A stretch of 64,000 nucleotides of DNA from Tribonema minus (taxonomy: Eukaryota > Sar > Xanthophyceae > Tribonematales > Tribonemataceae), in contig JAFCMP010000013.1 in NCBI GenBank assembly GCA_017506865.1, positions 1,364,001 to 1,428,000 of the forward strand. Direction: 5' to 3'. The notes beneath the pieces were generated by a model. That model saw only the letters and a program-made list of their open reading frames with translations. It was not told the DNA's origin and did not search any database. Positions 1-9,249 of the stretch are shown here, in pieces. The position numbers and the translations under genes were made by a program. The first letter of the stretch is position 1, and every line of letters begins with the position of its first letter.

Positions 1-89
1 ACACCGACTACACAGGTCTACTGAGACCTGTGCCAACCTGTGAGGTGTAACTGCCTGTAACTGTCTGAATACACCCCCAAGCCGTATCA
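1..89 (-). repeat. 3' LTR, U3-side 89 bp (truncated by window edge)
   Basis: Identical over 89 bp to 11644-11732. On the minus strand it begins TGATACGG directly after the purine tract at 90-109. It contains a perfect 8-bp stem with a 4-nt loop at 12-31 (ACAGGTCT, loop actg, AGACCTGT). The LTR continues leftward beyond the window, so its full length is unknown. Confidence 0.9.
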
Positions 90-109
90 GATCCCCCTTC
101 TTTGCTGAG
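90..109 (-). other. Polypurine tract for plus-strand priming
   Basis: On the minus strand this reads as the purine run AAAGAAGGGGGATC and ends exactly where the LTR starts with TG. The position and composition are those of a retroelement polypurine tract. A similar run, GCAAAGAAGGGGGAGAGGAG, occurs on the minus strand around 10590-10612 in the leader. Confidence 0.75.
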
Positions 110-331
110 CATCGCCCTCGATGCGGACTTGAACTCGAAGCAGCAGATCGCGGTCCCTAGTGTAGTTGCAGCATGCTCGCACTAAGTGCACTACTAAGCA
201 TGGAGGCCAATATAGAACTGGTTGGAAACCCCATTAAAAACCTGGGAGGCAAACCTGCTAGTCAGGGAAATCCTCTCTGCAGGAAAAGGGAGTCGCCGGC
301 CTCAGCTTTGACTCAACTTGAGTCCCCACAA

Positions 332-1660
332 CTACTTCGCACTCTCCTCTGAGGATATACTGCGAGCGGCGAGCACGTTCCATGATGAGTATGGGCTGTC
401 TTTTGGCGTGCGGTAGTCACCCGGACGTAAGCGCATACGCCTGACAGTCTTCTCACCGTCGAATAGTACATCAAACGTGAACTGCGACCTGGCGGGGTAA
501 AACTCACCCAGGACGCCGCGGCTCCAGCCTGTTGGAAAGTGATACCAGATCACTTCACCCTCAAAGTCTGATCCGAAATCAGATGGCAGTTTGGGCAGCC
601 TTACCAGCGAGATCTGCGGCCGAGCAGAATCTTGGGCTGAGCTTGCCTCAGAAGTAGTTTGGGAAGATGGCAGACCTCGCGTGACCTGAGAGTTGGGACT
701 TGCACTACTCACGCTGTCCGGCGCGCTTTGCGCCTGCAACTTCTTGGCTTTGTCACGCACTGCCTCTGCCAACTGTATGGCAGACTTGACCTGTGTACGG
801 GTCATCTGTTCCCACTCACCATCCTCATATCTGATCCTCCAGTATGGTGACACAAAGTTCTTAACGGCCCCCCACACGTAAGTGATCGGGCCGCCCACTA
901 CCGTTCTGTGCTCCCTGACCAGCGCCGTGCCGATGGGATAGAGTTGCAGCGCGCTCTCTCGGCGCATGCCAGCATCCTCCTTAGGTGTGGGCCTGATGGC
1001 ATATGCCGGCAACCTTCCTTCGTTGCGCAGCTCATAGAGCGCGTGAAAAGCGTCTAAGGTCCATGGCGTCACTTCTTGCAGCATGTCATCCTCTGACACC
1101 CACGCATGTGACTTGCCATCTATGGACTGCCATTTGTACTGCCACGAGCCATTGAGGCCCGCTTGGCGGTCCAGAACTCTGTATAACTTCTCACCATCTG
1201 CTAGCTCCTCCACTTGTCGGGGGCTCAGCATGGCGTGCACACCTGGCTCCAACATGGCACTAGGCCTCATGTGGAAGGGCTTCATGTTCTCAACATGAGC
1301 TGTGGTGTGTCTAACTCTTCTGCCCATCATCCTGCAGATGAATGAGAGGCCTGATTCGCCTGTGCGAGCCTCGATCTGCCAAGGCCCCACATACCTGGCA
1401 TCAAGAGCAGCCGACCTGTCTCTTTGCCTGGGTAGCCGTATCATGACATAGTCACCGACGGCGAACTTCACCGCGCGCTTAATAGCTTCATTGCGCTTGG
1501 TGATCTTCTGGGCGCGCACTTGCAGCGCCTTTGACACCACTTTGTCTGCAAGCTCAAGCATATCTAACTTGTGCTCAATCTCTTCGTGTAGGTCCAATCC
1601 TGCTGCCATCCTCGTGCATAAATGCATCATGTGGCAGTGAAGCTTCCCGACCGTACACAC
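332..1660 (-). CDS. Integrase C-terminal extension with GPY/F, chromo-like and Tudor-like segments
   Basis: The ORF overlaps the 3' end of pol by 86 nt in the +1 frame and continues the integrase. The real join is probably at the pol UGA, so the first ~28 residues of this ORF are unlikely to be translated in this frame. Residues about 68-100 (VGDYVMIRLP ... YVGPWQIEARTG) match the GPY/F region after the retroviral-type integrase core. Residues about 157-193 (LYRVLDRQAG ... WQYKWQSIDG ... HAWVSEDDM) resemble a chromodomain. Residues 244-290 (YWRIRYEDGEWEQM) and 366-414 (FDVLFDGEKTVRRMRL) look like Tudor/Agenet-type barrels. Such modules bind histone marks in chromoviruses and could guide integration; that role is inferred. 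The frame ends at a TAG. Confidence 0.75.
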   Translation of the reverse strand: MCTVGKLHCHMMHLCTRMAAGLDLHEEIEHKLDMLELADKVVSKALQVRAQKITKRNEAIKRAVKFAVGDYVMIRLPRQRDRSAALDARYVGPWQIEARTGESGLSFICRMMGRRVRHTTAHVENMKPFHMRPSAMLEPGVHAMLSPRQVEELADGEKLYRVLDRQAGLNGSWQYKWQSIDGKSHAWVSEDDMLQEVTPWTLDAFHALYELRNEGRLPAYAIRPTPKEDAGMRRESALQLYPIGTALVREHRTVVGGPITYVWGAVKNFVSPYWRIRYEDGEWEQMTRTQVKSAIQLAEAVRDKAKKLQAQSAPDSVSSASPNSQVTRGLPSSQTTSEASSAQDSARPQISLVRLPKLPSDFGSDFEGEVIWYHFPTGWSRGVLGEFYPARSQFTFDVLFDGEKTVRRMRLRPGDYRTPKDSPYSSWNVLAARSISSEESAK

Positions 1661-4600
1661 AGAAAAAGGGTGTTAAACCTGTTTCACCTCTGGGCGTTGT
1701 CCTCAGCACGAACTGCACAAGCTCTAAGCCCTCGTGCCAGTTGGTCTGTTGAGCGCTGACCCAGGATGCTAGTGCCTTCTTGGCACGACCATTTGCGTGC
1801 TCCGCCACACCATTGGTCTGGGGGTGGTAGGCACTGGTTTCTATGCGTTTCACTTTGAACGCTTTGCAAAGGTCTGTGACCACATTGCCTAGGAAGACCT
1901 TGCCCTTGTCAGAGCACAGCTCCTCCACTAGCGCGCCAATCTCAAGGAACACTGTCATGAGGTGCGGGGTAACATCGCGCGTTCCCTGGCCGTGCATGGC
2001 CGAGAGCCACACGAAGCCGGACCTTGCTTCCACTATGGTCAGGACATATCTGTGCCCTGCCGTGGACTGTATACCAGGCTCTGTGATATCTATGTTGAGC
2101 CGCTGCCACATACGCACGGGCTCAGCTAACCACTGTCTGTACTGAGTGGAGCTGGCGCGTTTGCGCTCGAGGCATGTCATGCAGCTCTGCACGTACGTTC
2201 GTATGTCCGCGCCCATACCAGGCCAGAAATACCTCTCGAATATACGCGTGTGCGTAGCGCCTATGCCGCAATGCATAGCGCTTGCGTCATCATGCCCTAG
2301 ACGCATGACTAGGGTTCGTAGCACCACTGGCACGACCCACTGCAACAACACCATACCTCTTTTGGGGTGGCTCGTTGAACTGTGCACTAAGAGGCCATCT
2401 TCCTCGATGGTATACTGCTCTCTCTGTGCTAAGACGTGAGCGGCTAGCTCCGCGCCTTCGGGTATGTCACCCTCAATGAGCATCTTGCTCACTGCTTGAC
2501 AGAAACCGTCCGCTTTCTGAACTTCAAGAAATGCGGCTCTGCTGAGCATTGCTGGCGTGGCAGGCGAGTCTCCCTCGGCCACCCGTTTCAGCAACTGCAC
2601 TACTTCTGGCCTTGGCAGCGTCTTCTTGCGCTTGCCTAAAACAGCTTCGCCATCCGGTGGCTCGTCTGCCTCATCTGCATCAGCAGCAGCTTCTACCTCT
2701 GGAATCTCTCCTTCTTCCAATGAGTCTGCCGCCGGCTGAGCCGTGGTGACGCTGCACTTGGCCCTCTTTGAGCTGATGCTGCGTCGCCTGTCGCATGCGA
2801 TCTGCCTTAAGAGTCGCTGCGCTTGGGAATGCTCCCACGAGCCGGTGTACTTATTGACTGGCTCTGCGTACGCTGTGTTGATCTCAACTTCATCAACCTC
2901 AGCTTCCTCCACCGTGGAGTCATCTAGCCTTCTGTCCAACAACTGTGCCAGCTCCACAGCTGTCAGAGCGGCTAACCTAGCGGCCACCGCGCCTGATATG
3001 GCGACGGCCTCGTTGAACTTGAACGCTGGCCCGTAACGTGCGTCCGCCGTGTACCCACGACAGCTGTTCACGTCGGCCACTTTGTGCGTTCTCGTGGCCT
3101 CGTCCGCAAAGCGCACACCTGACGGCGGTGCGTCCATGCTCGGGACTGCGTCTGGCCACTGTTCGTCTGCTGGCTCCGTAGAGCGCTCAGCATCTAACTC
3201 TGCCTGCTGTGGCAGCCTGGATGGGGCATCAGCATTGGCATTCCTTTTGCCAGGCCTGTGCTGAATGGTAACGTCATACTCCTGTATGCGCATGGCCCAT
3301 CTTAGTAGCTTGCCGTTGTAGTCTTGTAACGTCAACAGCCACCTGAGCGCAGCGGCATCTGTGACCACTGTAACGGGGTTACCCCAAATGTAAGGCCTGA
3401 AGTGGTTGAGCGCCAGCACTACTGCCAGACACTCTACTGCCGTCGCTCCTAACTTCGCGTCGGGTTCAGAGTTCAGCTTGCTGAAGTAGCCAACGACTAC
3501 TTCTCTGACCTCCTCGCCTTCAGCTATGCGGCGCCTGCCCGTGTGAGCATATGGCTGTCCCGCTGTTGCCCTTTCGACCTCACTCACAGGTCTGAACTGT
3601 GTAAGCACACCTGCCGTCGCCGTCTTGGAGGCGTCGGTGTACAATACGAAAGGCAAACTGAAATCTGGGTGCATCACTATGCGACTGTCGCACATGGCAC
3701 TCTTCAGCCGCTTGAAAGCCCGCTCTTGCGCAGACCCCCAAACCATGACTGCTTTGTTCTTGGTCAGGGCTACTATACTAGTAGGCTCTGATATCGCCCC
3801 AAAGTCGGGTACATATCGCCTGTAATAGTTAAACACTCCCATAACCACTTGTACCAACTGCTTGTCGGGTACCCCGCCTTTCAGTGGGGGGCTCATGTCA
3901 AGCATGGCCTTGACCTTGTCAGGGTCTGGTCTTGTTCCAGCGGCGCCAACTATATGGCCTAGGAACTTGACTTCAGCTTGAAATAGCTGACACTTTGGGC
4001 GAGATACACTCATGCCCGCCGCCCCTATGCGGCCAAGAACATCATCTAACTGCTCGATGTGCTCCTCGATGTCCGTGCCATACACCAACACGTCATCTAT
4101 GTACACTAGCGCGTGGGAGCCTAAGGCATATCCCAGCACTTGGTGCATCAATCTCGTGAACTGCGCTGGCAAGTTCACTAGCCCGAATGGCGCCACCTTG
4201 TAGTGCCACAACGAGCCGTCTGGGGCTCTGAAGGCCGTCTTGGCCTTAGCCGTCTTGGCCAGCGGGATCTGATGGTAACCCGCTGCCAGATCTAACGAAG
4301 ATAAAATCCTCGCACCTTGCACAGCCCGCATCATGTCATCCATGTTGCCTAAGCCATGACTATCACGCTTCGTGACCGCATTCAACTTCCTGAAGTCTAT
4401 GCAGAAGCGGATCTTGTCGCCTTGAACCACTAGTACTGGGTTGCTTGCCCACGCACTAGCTGATGGCTCAATCTGATGGCGCTTTGCCATCATCTGAATC
4501 TGTTTCATGATGTACTCGGCTTCTTTGAAAGCCCAATGGCGTGCCTTGTCCGCCACCGGCTCGGCCGTCTGAGTGTCAACATCAATCTCAAAATGCTGAG

Positions 4601-7490
4601 TGACTCGAGGGTTTTTAGGGTCCTTAGCAAAGACATTCCTGTGCTTTTTTAGCATGTCAAGTGCTTTTGTTTTTAAAAGTACCCCATCTTTCCCCCTTCC
4701 TTGCAAATGAGGCGCAAGCCTGCCATCTTCCACAAGGATTTCCTCCAGCTCTGCATCCGTGCAGTTTTCTAGCTGGTCATTGTGGCGCTGGCTAAGGTCT
4801 GCCAGCCGTTGCACTTCTTGTGCAACCTCTTTGGCAGTCTTGCCTATGCTAGCAGCTAATTCTGCCACTAACTTAGCATTTTCAGAGTGCCTTTTGGCCG
4901 CTATTACTAGCAGTTTGGCTTCTAGAGCCTGCTGAGTAGCTGTCTGCACTTCTAGCAGATCATCAGCCTTAATTGGAGTCACTTTTCCCCAATACGTGTT
5001 GCGGCGCACGTAAATCGGGTACATTGAAGTGTTGCTCAATGTAGCGTATATCGTGCCGCTGGCATTTACAGTGAGAGCGGTGATATTTGCCTTAACACCT
5101 TTGCCTCTCATCATTTCTGTAGTTACTGTTTCTTGTGGCATGAGCAATGCCTCATAGGGCTGCACGCGCTTTGGCTTTGGTAGCAGCGTGAGTTCCACAA
5201 TCGTCTCCGACGATGGTGCCAGTACAGTGTTATATGCCATCCTAGCTGAGCACTGCTGAGGCTTGTCTGGTGCCTCAGTGCTCTCAGCGCTGCCATTGCC
5301 CTTGCAACTGGCTAGTGCTGCCGCATGCGCGTTCGCGTTGTCTGCGCGATTCTTGTCGTGCATGGGGCGTATGGCCACACCTTTTAGTCCCCCTGGGAAG
5401 AAGGCTGGGCTACCGCCGTGATACGAGATGACTGAGCCATGCGGGGCAAAGAAATCCGTACCTAAGAGTACGTCCATGGGTGCGTTTACCACATAGAACT
5501 TGTGCAAGAACATCTTGTTCTTAAACCGCAGCCATGCATTGACCACACCACTGATCTGCAGCGACGTCTTGCCGTCTGCCAAGAGGATCTCAGTGTAGTC
5601 ACCTTGCTGAGGTGTACATACATAGCTGTTGGGGAGCTTGTCTGCAATGCGCTTGCCCATGATGGTTACGGTTGCACCGCAGTCTACCATGGCGCGCACA
5701 TAGAGTTCTTTGGGCGTCTGAGAGTTGCTTTGTACGCGTAACGACGCGGACACAAACATCTGCCCTGGAGGTACAACACCGGCTACTGGGCGTATGTACT
5801 CCACTGGAGCCTCCGACTTGGAGCGCTCTACCGAGCTAGGCTCAGGGGACCCTACTGCAAGGCCTACATGAGGTAACTTGACTGGTTCCCTCTGTTTTGT
5901 GATCTCTTCTGTGAGATTCTTAATTGTCTCTGCCACACTCACTGGTGGGGCTGTGTCTAACTTGCTGACACCTGGCACATGGTCTAATATGCCTAGAGAC
6001 TGAGCATCAAGGCCAGCGCGCCTGAGCGCTGCCTTCAACTCACCTGGGGCAAGGCGCGGGTCTGTACCGCCGCCGAGCTTCTTGCGTGCCGCTGCGGCCG
6101 CAATGGGTGGAGCACTGATTTCTGTGTCAATGTCCATGTCGTCTGCGCTACTGCAAACGCTCATAACTGACTGTGAGTCCCACTCAGAGTCAGACCCTGA
6201 GTCAGAGTCATCGACTTCCACGATGTCAGCCATGCCGGGCTGCACCACAGCCAAGTCTACCTCTGGCTCTTCCCATGCACTGCGCATCGGAATTATGGGT
6301 ACCTCTGCATACCCTGCATCATGCGCCTTTGCATGTATGCTACGCGCCTCTGCTGCTGAGCAGTGTGCACTTGACGTGGGCGCTGCGTGTACCGCGGTAG
6401 CGGCCTGCACCAGCGAACCACTCTGACCAGCCAACCAAGATGGGGGCGGGCAGTCAACTGAATGCCTCAACGTAGAGTCTGACCTACGCGGCAAACGTAC
6501 CTGTTGTTCTGGCAGTGTGCACAGGCCTGAGGCCTCAATTGCCACGAACAAGTGAAATGCCATCTCTGGGATGAACAAGTCTGCAATGTAACGCCGTACA
6601 TCACTACTGCATGTACTCGCTGGTAATTCATGATAATACGTCATGAGCACCGCCATTTCCGCAAGCGACAGCAAGCGGGCAGATGCCACTGGGCCAGCGT
6701 CCTTTGCATGTGCAACATAACTCGCAGTGGGCCTACCAGGCAGTCTGCGCACTGGGCTAGGCAACAAGCCATCAGCATCCAAAACACCAGGGTGCTGAGC
6801 ACTGCGTGGTTGCAAGAAGAATGTGCGTTCGGGGCAGCGCAAGCGAGAGCGAACAGATGTGGGTCTGCTGTGTAAACGCTTGGTATTCATTACCGCACCG
6901 AACCTCTGGAGCGCCTCACGTGAGGCCACCCCTGCTGGTACTATGACAATGTACACCCTCTGCCTCCTGCAAGGTACTTCAAACTCAGAAGCCTTTAACT
7001 TGGCAATGTACAGCATGTAACCAGCCGACTTGAGAATGCGTACTGCGCGTGCAAATGCGCGTGACACTAGCACTCCTGGCACATTCTCATACAACACCAC
7101 CCGAAGCTTGGCCCGCACGATGAGCCGTGCGGCATGGACCGTGCACTCGGCAGCTTCGCCCTCGACCTTCTTGCCCTCTGCCGAAAAATCTGTGCAGGGC
7201 GGGGAGATGGTGGTGATGTCAGGTTTCTCGTCAAGAAGACGTGCAACAACCTTCGCATCAGTCATGCATGCAGTCATTGTGGGCACTTCTGGATGAACTT
7301 CATGCAGAGCCTCAATTGCCTTGACATTCTTGTCAACTGCAAGCACTGTGCGTGTTACAAAACCTGCTCTAGAGGTCAACTTACCCCCAGCTATGGCGCC
7401 TCCTAGCGCCCCACAGCAGATAGACGCGTGTTTGATAACTCTGGGTGGTGGCTCTGGCCCACCCTCAATTGCCGCCATCTGTGCGCGCAA
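1575..7490 (-). CDS. Pol polyprotein: C5-cytosine DNA methyltransferase, protease, RT, RNase H, integrase
   Basis: 1971 codons; numbering starts at a TTG at 7490, and the first ATG is codon 5 (7478). Residues 20-320 form a C5-methyltransferase: motif I (ASICCGALGG, 22-31), motif II (VDKN), motif IV with catalytic Cys99 (SPPCTDFS), motif VI (YENVPG), motif VIII (CRRQRVYIVIV) and motif IX/X-like sequence at 272-318. An acidic linker (426-440) follows. The protease site is D603-C-G-A and also has LLGTDFF. RT has SLDLAAGYHQI and YIDD at 1130-1133. RNase H has D1286, E1353, D1378 and D1421. Integrase has a zinc site H1733, H1740, C1770, C1773 and a DD35E triad D1801, D1861, E1897. The frame ends GAU-UGA; the integrase tail lies in the +1 frame. 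Expression is probably by +1 frameshifting from gag (CAC-UGA-C) or by reinitiation. Confidence 0.93.
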   Translation of the reverse strand: MRAQMAAIEGGPEPPPRVIKHASICCGALGGAIAGGKLTSRAGFVTRTVLAVDKNVKAIEALHEVHPEVPTMTACMTDAKVVARLLDEKPDITTISPPCTDFSAEGKKVEGEAAECTVHAARLIVRAKLRVVLYENVPGVLVSRAFARAVRILKSAGYMLYIAKLKASEFEVPCRRQRVYIVIVPAGVASREALQRFGAVMNTKRLHSRPTSVRSRLRCPERTFFLQPRSAQHPGVLDADGLLPSPVRRLPGRPTASYVAHAKDAGPVASARLLSLAEMAVLMTYYHELPASTCSSDVRRYIADLFIPEMAFHLFVAIEASGLCTLPEQQVRLPRRSDSTLRHSVDCPPPSWLAGQSGSLVQAATAVHAAPTSSAHCSAAEARSIHAKAHDAGYAEVPIIPMRSAWEEPEVDLAVVQPGMADIVEVDDSDSGSDSEWDSQSVMSVCSSADDMDIDTEISAPPIAAAAARKKLGGGTDPRLAPGELKAALRRAGLDAQSLGILDHVPGVSKLDTAPPVSVAETIKNLTEEITKQREPVKLPHVGLAVGSPEPSSVERSKSEAPVEYIRPVAGVVPPGQMFVSASLRVQSNSQTPKELYVRAMVDCGATVTIMGKRIADKLPNSYVCTPQQGDYTEILLADGKTSLQISGVVNAWLRFKNKMFLHKFYVVNAPMDVLLGTDFFAPHGSVISYHGGSPAFFPGGLKGVAIRPMHDKNRADNANAHAAALASCKGNGSAESTEAPDKPQQCSARMAYNTVLAPSSETIVELTLLPKPKRVQPYEALLMPQETVTTEMMRGKGVKANITALTVNASGTIYATLSNTSMYPIYVRRNTYWGKVTPIKADDLLEVQTATQQALEAKLLVIAAKRHSENAKLVAELAASIGKTAKEVAQEVQRLADLSQRHNDQLENCTDAELEEILVEDGRLAPHLQGRGKDGVLLKTKALDMLKKHRNVFAKDPKNPRVTQHFEIDVDTQTAEPVADKARHWAFKEAEYIMKQIQMMAKRHQIEPSASAWASNPVLVVQGDKIRFCIDFRKLNAVTKRDSHGLGNMDDMMRAVQGARILSSLDLAAGYHQIPLAKTAKAKTAFRAPDGSLWHYKVAPFGLVNLPAQFTRLMHQVLGYALGSHALVYIDDVLVYGTDIEEHIEQLDDVLGRIGAAGMSVSRPKCQLFQAEVKFLGHIVGAAGTRPDPDKVKAMLDMSPPLKGGVPDKQLVQVVMGVFNYYRRYVPDFGAISEPTSIVALTKNKAVMVWGSAQERAFKRLKSAMCDSRIVMHPDFSLPFVLYTDASKTATAGVLTQFRPVSEVERATAGQPYAHTGRRRIAEGEEVREVVVGYFSKLNSEPDAKLGATAVECLAVVLALNHFRPYIWGNPVTVVTDAAALRWLLTLQDYNGKLLRWAMRIQEYDVTIQHRPGKRNANADAPSRLPQQAELDAERSTEPADEQWPDAVPSMDAPPSGVRFADEATRTHKVADVNSCRGYTADARYGPAFKFNEAVAISGAVAARLAALTAVELAQLLDRRLDDSTVEEAEVDEVEINTAYAEPVNKYTGSWEHSQAQRLLRQIACDRRRSISSKRAKCSVTTAQPAADSLEEGEIPEVEAAADADEADEPPDGEAVLGKRKKTLPRPEVVQLLKRVAEGDSPATPAMLSRAAFLEVQKADGFCQAVSKMLIEGDIPEGAELAAHVLAQREQYTIEEDGLLVHSSTSHPKRGMVLLQWVVPVVLRTLVMRLGHDDASAMHCGIGATHTRIFERYFWPGMGADIRTYVQSCMTCLERKRASSTQYRQWLAEPVRMWQRLNIDITEPGIQSTAGHRYVLTIVEARSGFVWLSAMHGQGTRDVTPHLMTVFLEIGALVEELCSDKGKVFLGNVVTDLCKAFKVKRIETSAYHPQTNGVAEHANGRAKKALASWVSAQQTNWHEGLELVQFVLRTTPRGETGLTPFFCVYGREASLPHDAFMHEDGSRIGPTRRD

Positions 7491-7504
7491 AGAGACATCG
7501 TAAA

Positions 7505-7528
7505 CAGCGTCAGTGCTCAGCTACCTGT
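7505..7528 (-). other. Putative +1 frameshift site at gag-pol junction
   Basis: Gag ends ...GAG CAC UGA C. Skipping the U gives GAC GCU GUU UAC and enters the pol frame, which is open from just after a TAG at about 7525-7527. The arrangement (slow UGA stop, +1 continuation) resembles antizyme and bacterial prfB frameshift sites. No test of function is possible from sequence. Confidence 0.45.
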
Positions 7529-9093
7529 GCCGAACATGCATCTGCTCTAACTACACCAGGCAATTCACTGATTGCTGATGCTGAACTTGCAGCAGGCAAG
7601 TCACTTCCTACCAAGGCAGCAGACAACTGCAAGTGTGATTCACCTTGGCGGTGCTTTTCTGCCATCCTCTTTCGGTGAGCAATGCACTGAGGGCAGGTAG
7701 TCTTGTGCCGCATAAGTGTGTCCCAGTCTCCCTGGTTCACTCTGCAGCCAAGACACTTGAAGTTGCTCTGGGGCTTGGCTCCGCCGCCGCCATTATCGCC
7801 TGCGGAGCTAGCCTTGCCCTGCGGCGCGCGGTCGCTGACTCCAAGCTGGCGACGCTCGTTAGCGCTCAGCCCCGCCAACACAGCGCGAACAGCCGAAAGC
7901 TTATTCTTCTTTTTATAGCGATGGTCGTTACTGACCACGCTCCACCCATCCTTGGCAGGGCGCTTGCCTGTGTCAGAGTAGGGGGGGGTTGAGATGTGTG
8001 CCGCGGCCATTGCAGACACAACATTTCGAGTCTCGCGCTCGTCAATAGGCGCTGCCTGCCACTTTTGCTGGGCAGTTGCCACGACCTTGGGAAAAGCGGT
8101 GTTCTTTAGATCCCAGGTCTCATACATGCCGTTTACTTCTTGACGGCAGCATAATGGCAGTTCATGAACGAACTTCATACGAACAATTTGCTGGTTGTCC
8201 GCGCAGCCGGCGTCGTGCGCGGCTGCAACTACCTCCCTGCCCCACACTTCGGGGCTGGTACCGGAGGTACGCGTGAGTTCATGATACTTTTGAAGTGCTA
8301 TTTGCCTGGCAGATGTGCTATCGTACGCTGCCGTAAGGCATTGCACCATCTGCTCATAAGACAAATCACTAAACGCACGAGTTTCTAGCATTCCCGTGCG
8401 CTCATTGGTGACTGCGCTGGTCAGATCAGCGTACTGACTCTTGGTCAGACTCTGCAACAGCGCTTCTGAGTAGGCCGACTTGGGCACGCCACGCGTGTCG
8501 CAGCTACGCTCAAAAGCTCTAATGGAAGCTTCAAGCCTGCCTACTTGCGTTACAATGACGACGCCAGTGCCGCCGAAACCCCTCAAGTCAACTTTGGGTT
8601 TCCGCGCCGTCATGGCAACTGAGGAGTACGAGGGTTCTACTGCCCCCGCAGTCCTAAGGCTCTCACCTAGAGCCGATGCGCTGGTGGCTACGCCGGCCAC
8701 TGCGCCATCTTCACGCGGACTCGCAGCTGCGCCGGCTGCGTCGTCGTCCGACGTGTCGGAGTGCCCGTCAGTGTTGAGGAACGGGTGCGTCACCAAGCTG
8801 CGCGGGTAAGTGTCCGCAGCTAGGCGCGCCTCCTCGGTGACCAGAGGCGTGTTCTCGAACTCCCTTAGCATGCGCCAGAGTTCCGCCTCCTCACCGTCGC
8901 CTGTGCCGAAGGCGAAGCGATGCCAACTATTGGACCGCTTACGGTGTTTACCTATGGTCAGCAGCTCGCCGAACTGGCTAGCTTTGAAGTCATGACCACG
9001 TTTTTCCAGAAGTGCAACATTATGCTTGCGCACCTCTTCGGCCTGCTCCGCAGCGAACGTCCGCGCCATCGGCAGCAGTGAGTTCTTCACCAT
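7510..9093 (-). CDS. Gag (capsid/nucleocapsid) protein
   Basis: 527 codons from ATG 9093. Residues about 185-345 have the helical pattern of retrotransposon Gag capsids (LSYEQMVQCLTAAYDSTSA, then FVHELPLCCRQEV). Residues 385-415 are Lys/Arg-rich. A Cys/His cluster, C447-x2-C450, H463, C467-x2-C470, sits where a nucleocapsid zinc knuckle is expected but is not a CCHC knuckle. The frame upstream of this ATG is open for 52 more codons back to a single TGA at 9250-9252, so ORF1 and gag are in the same frame. The 3' end (CAC TGA C) overlaps the pol frame; skipping the U of UGA continues directly into pol. Capsid assignment rests on position and helix pattern, not on a strong motif. Confidence 0.75.
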   Translation of the reverse strand: MVKNSLLPMARTFAAEQAEEVRKHNVALLEKRGHDFKASQFGELLTIGKHRKRSNSWHRFAFGTGDGEEAELWRMLREFENTPLVTEEARLAADTYPRSLVTHPFLNTDGHSDTSDDDAAGAAASPREDGAVAGVATSASALGESLRTAGAVEPSYSSVAMTARKPKVDLRGFGGTGVVIVTQVGRLEASIRAFERSCDTRGVPKSAYSEALLQSLTKSQYADLTSAVTNERTGMLETRAFSDLSYEQMVQCLTAAYDSTSARQIALQKYHELTRTSGTSPEVWGREVVAAAHDAGCADNQQIVRMKFVHELPLCCRQEVNGMYETWDLKNTAFPKVVATAQQKWQAAPIDERETRNVVSAMAAAHISTPPYSDTGKRPAKDGWSVVSNDHRYKKKNKLSAVRAVLAGLSANERRQLGVSDRAPQGKASSAGDNGGGGAKPQSNFKCLGCRVNQGDWDTLMRHKTTCPQCIAHRKRMAEKHRQGESHLQLSAALVGSDLPAASSASAISELPGVVRADACSAQVAEH

Positions 9094-9249
9094 GTTCTTG
9101 CTCTCACTGGGAGCTCTGGTGACGCGAAGCTGGAGCTCGCCAAGGCGTTCGTAAAGGGCACGCTCGTGAATTTCGGCGAACGTTGCAGCCGTTTTGGCGG
9201 CCTTGGCAGCTCGCTTATGTGCCTCGACGCGAGCTTCGATGCCCTCACG

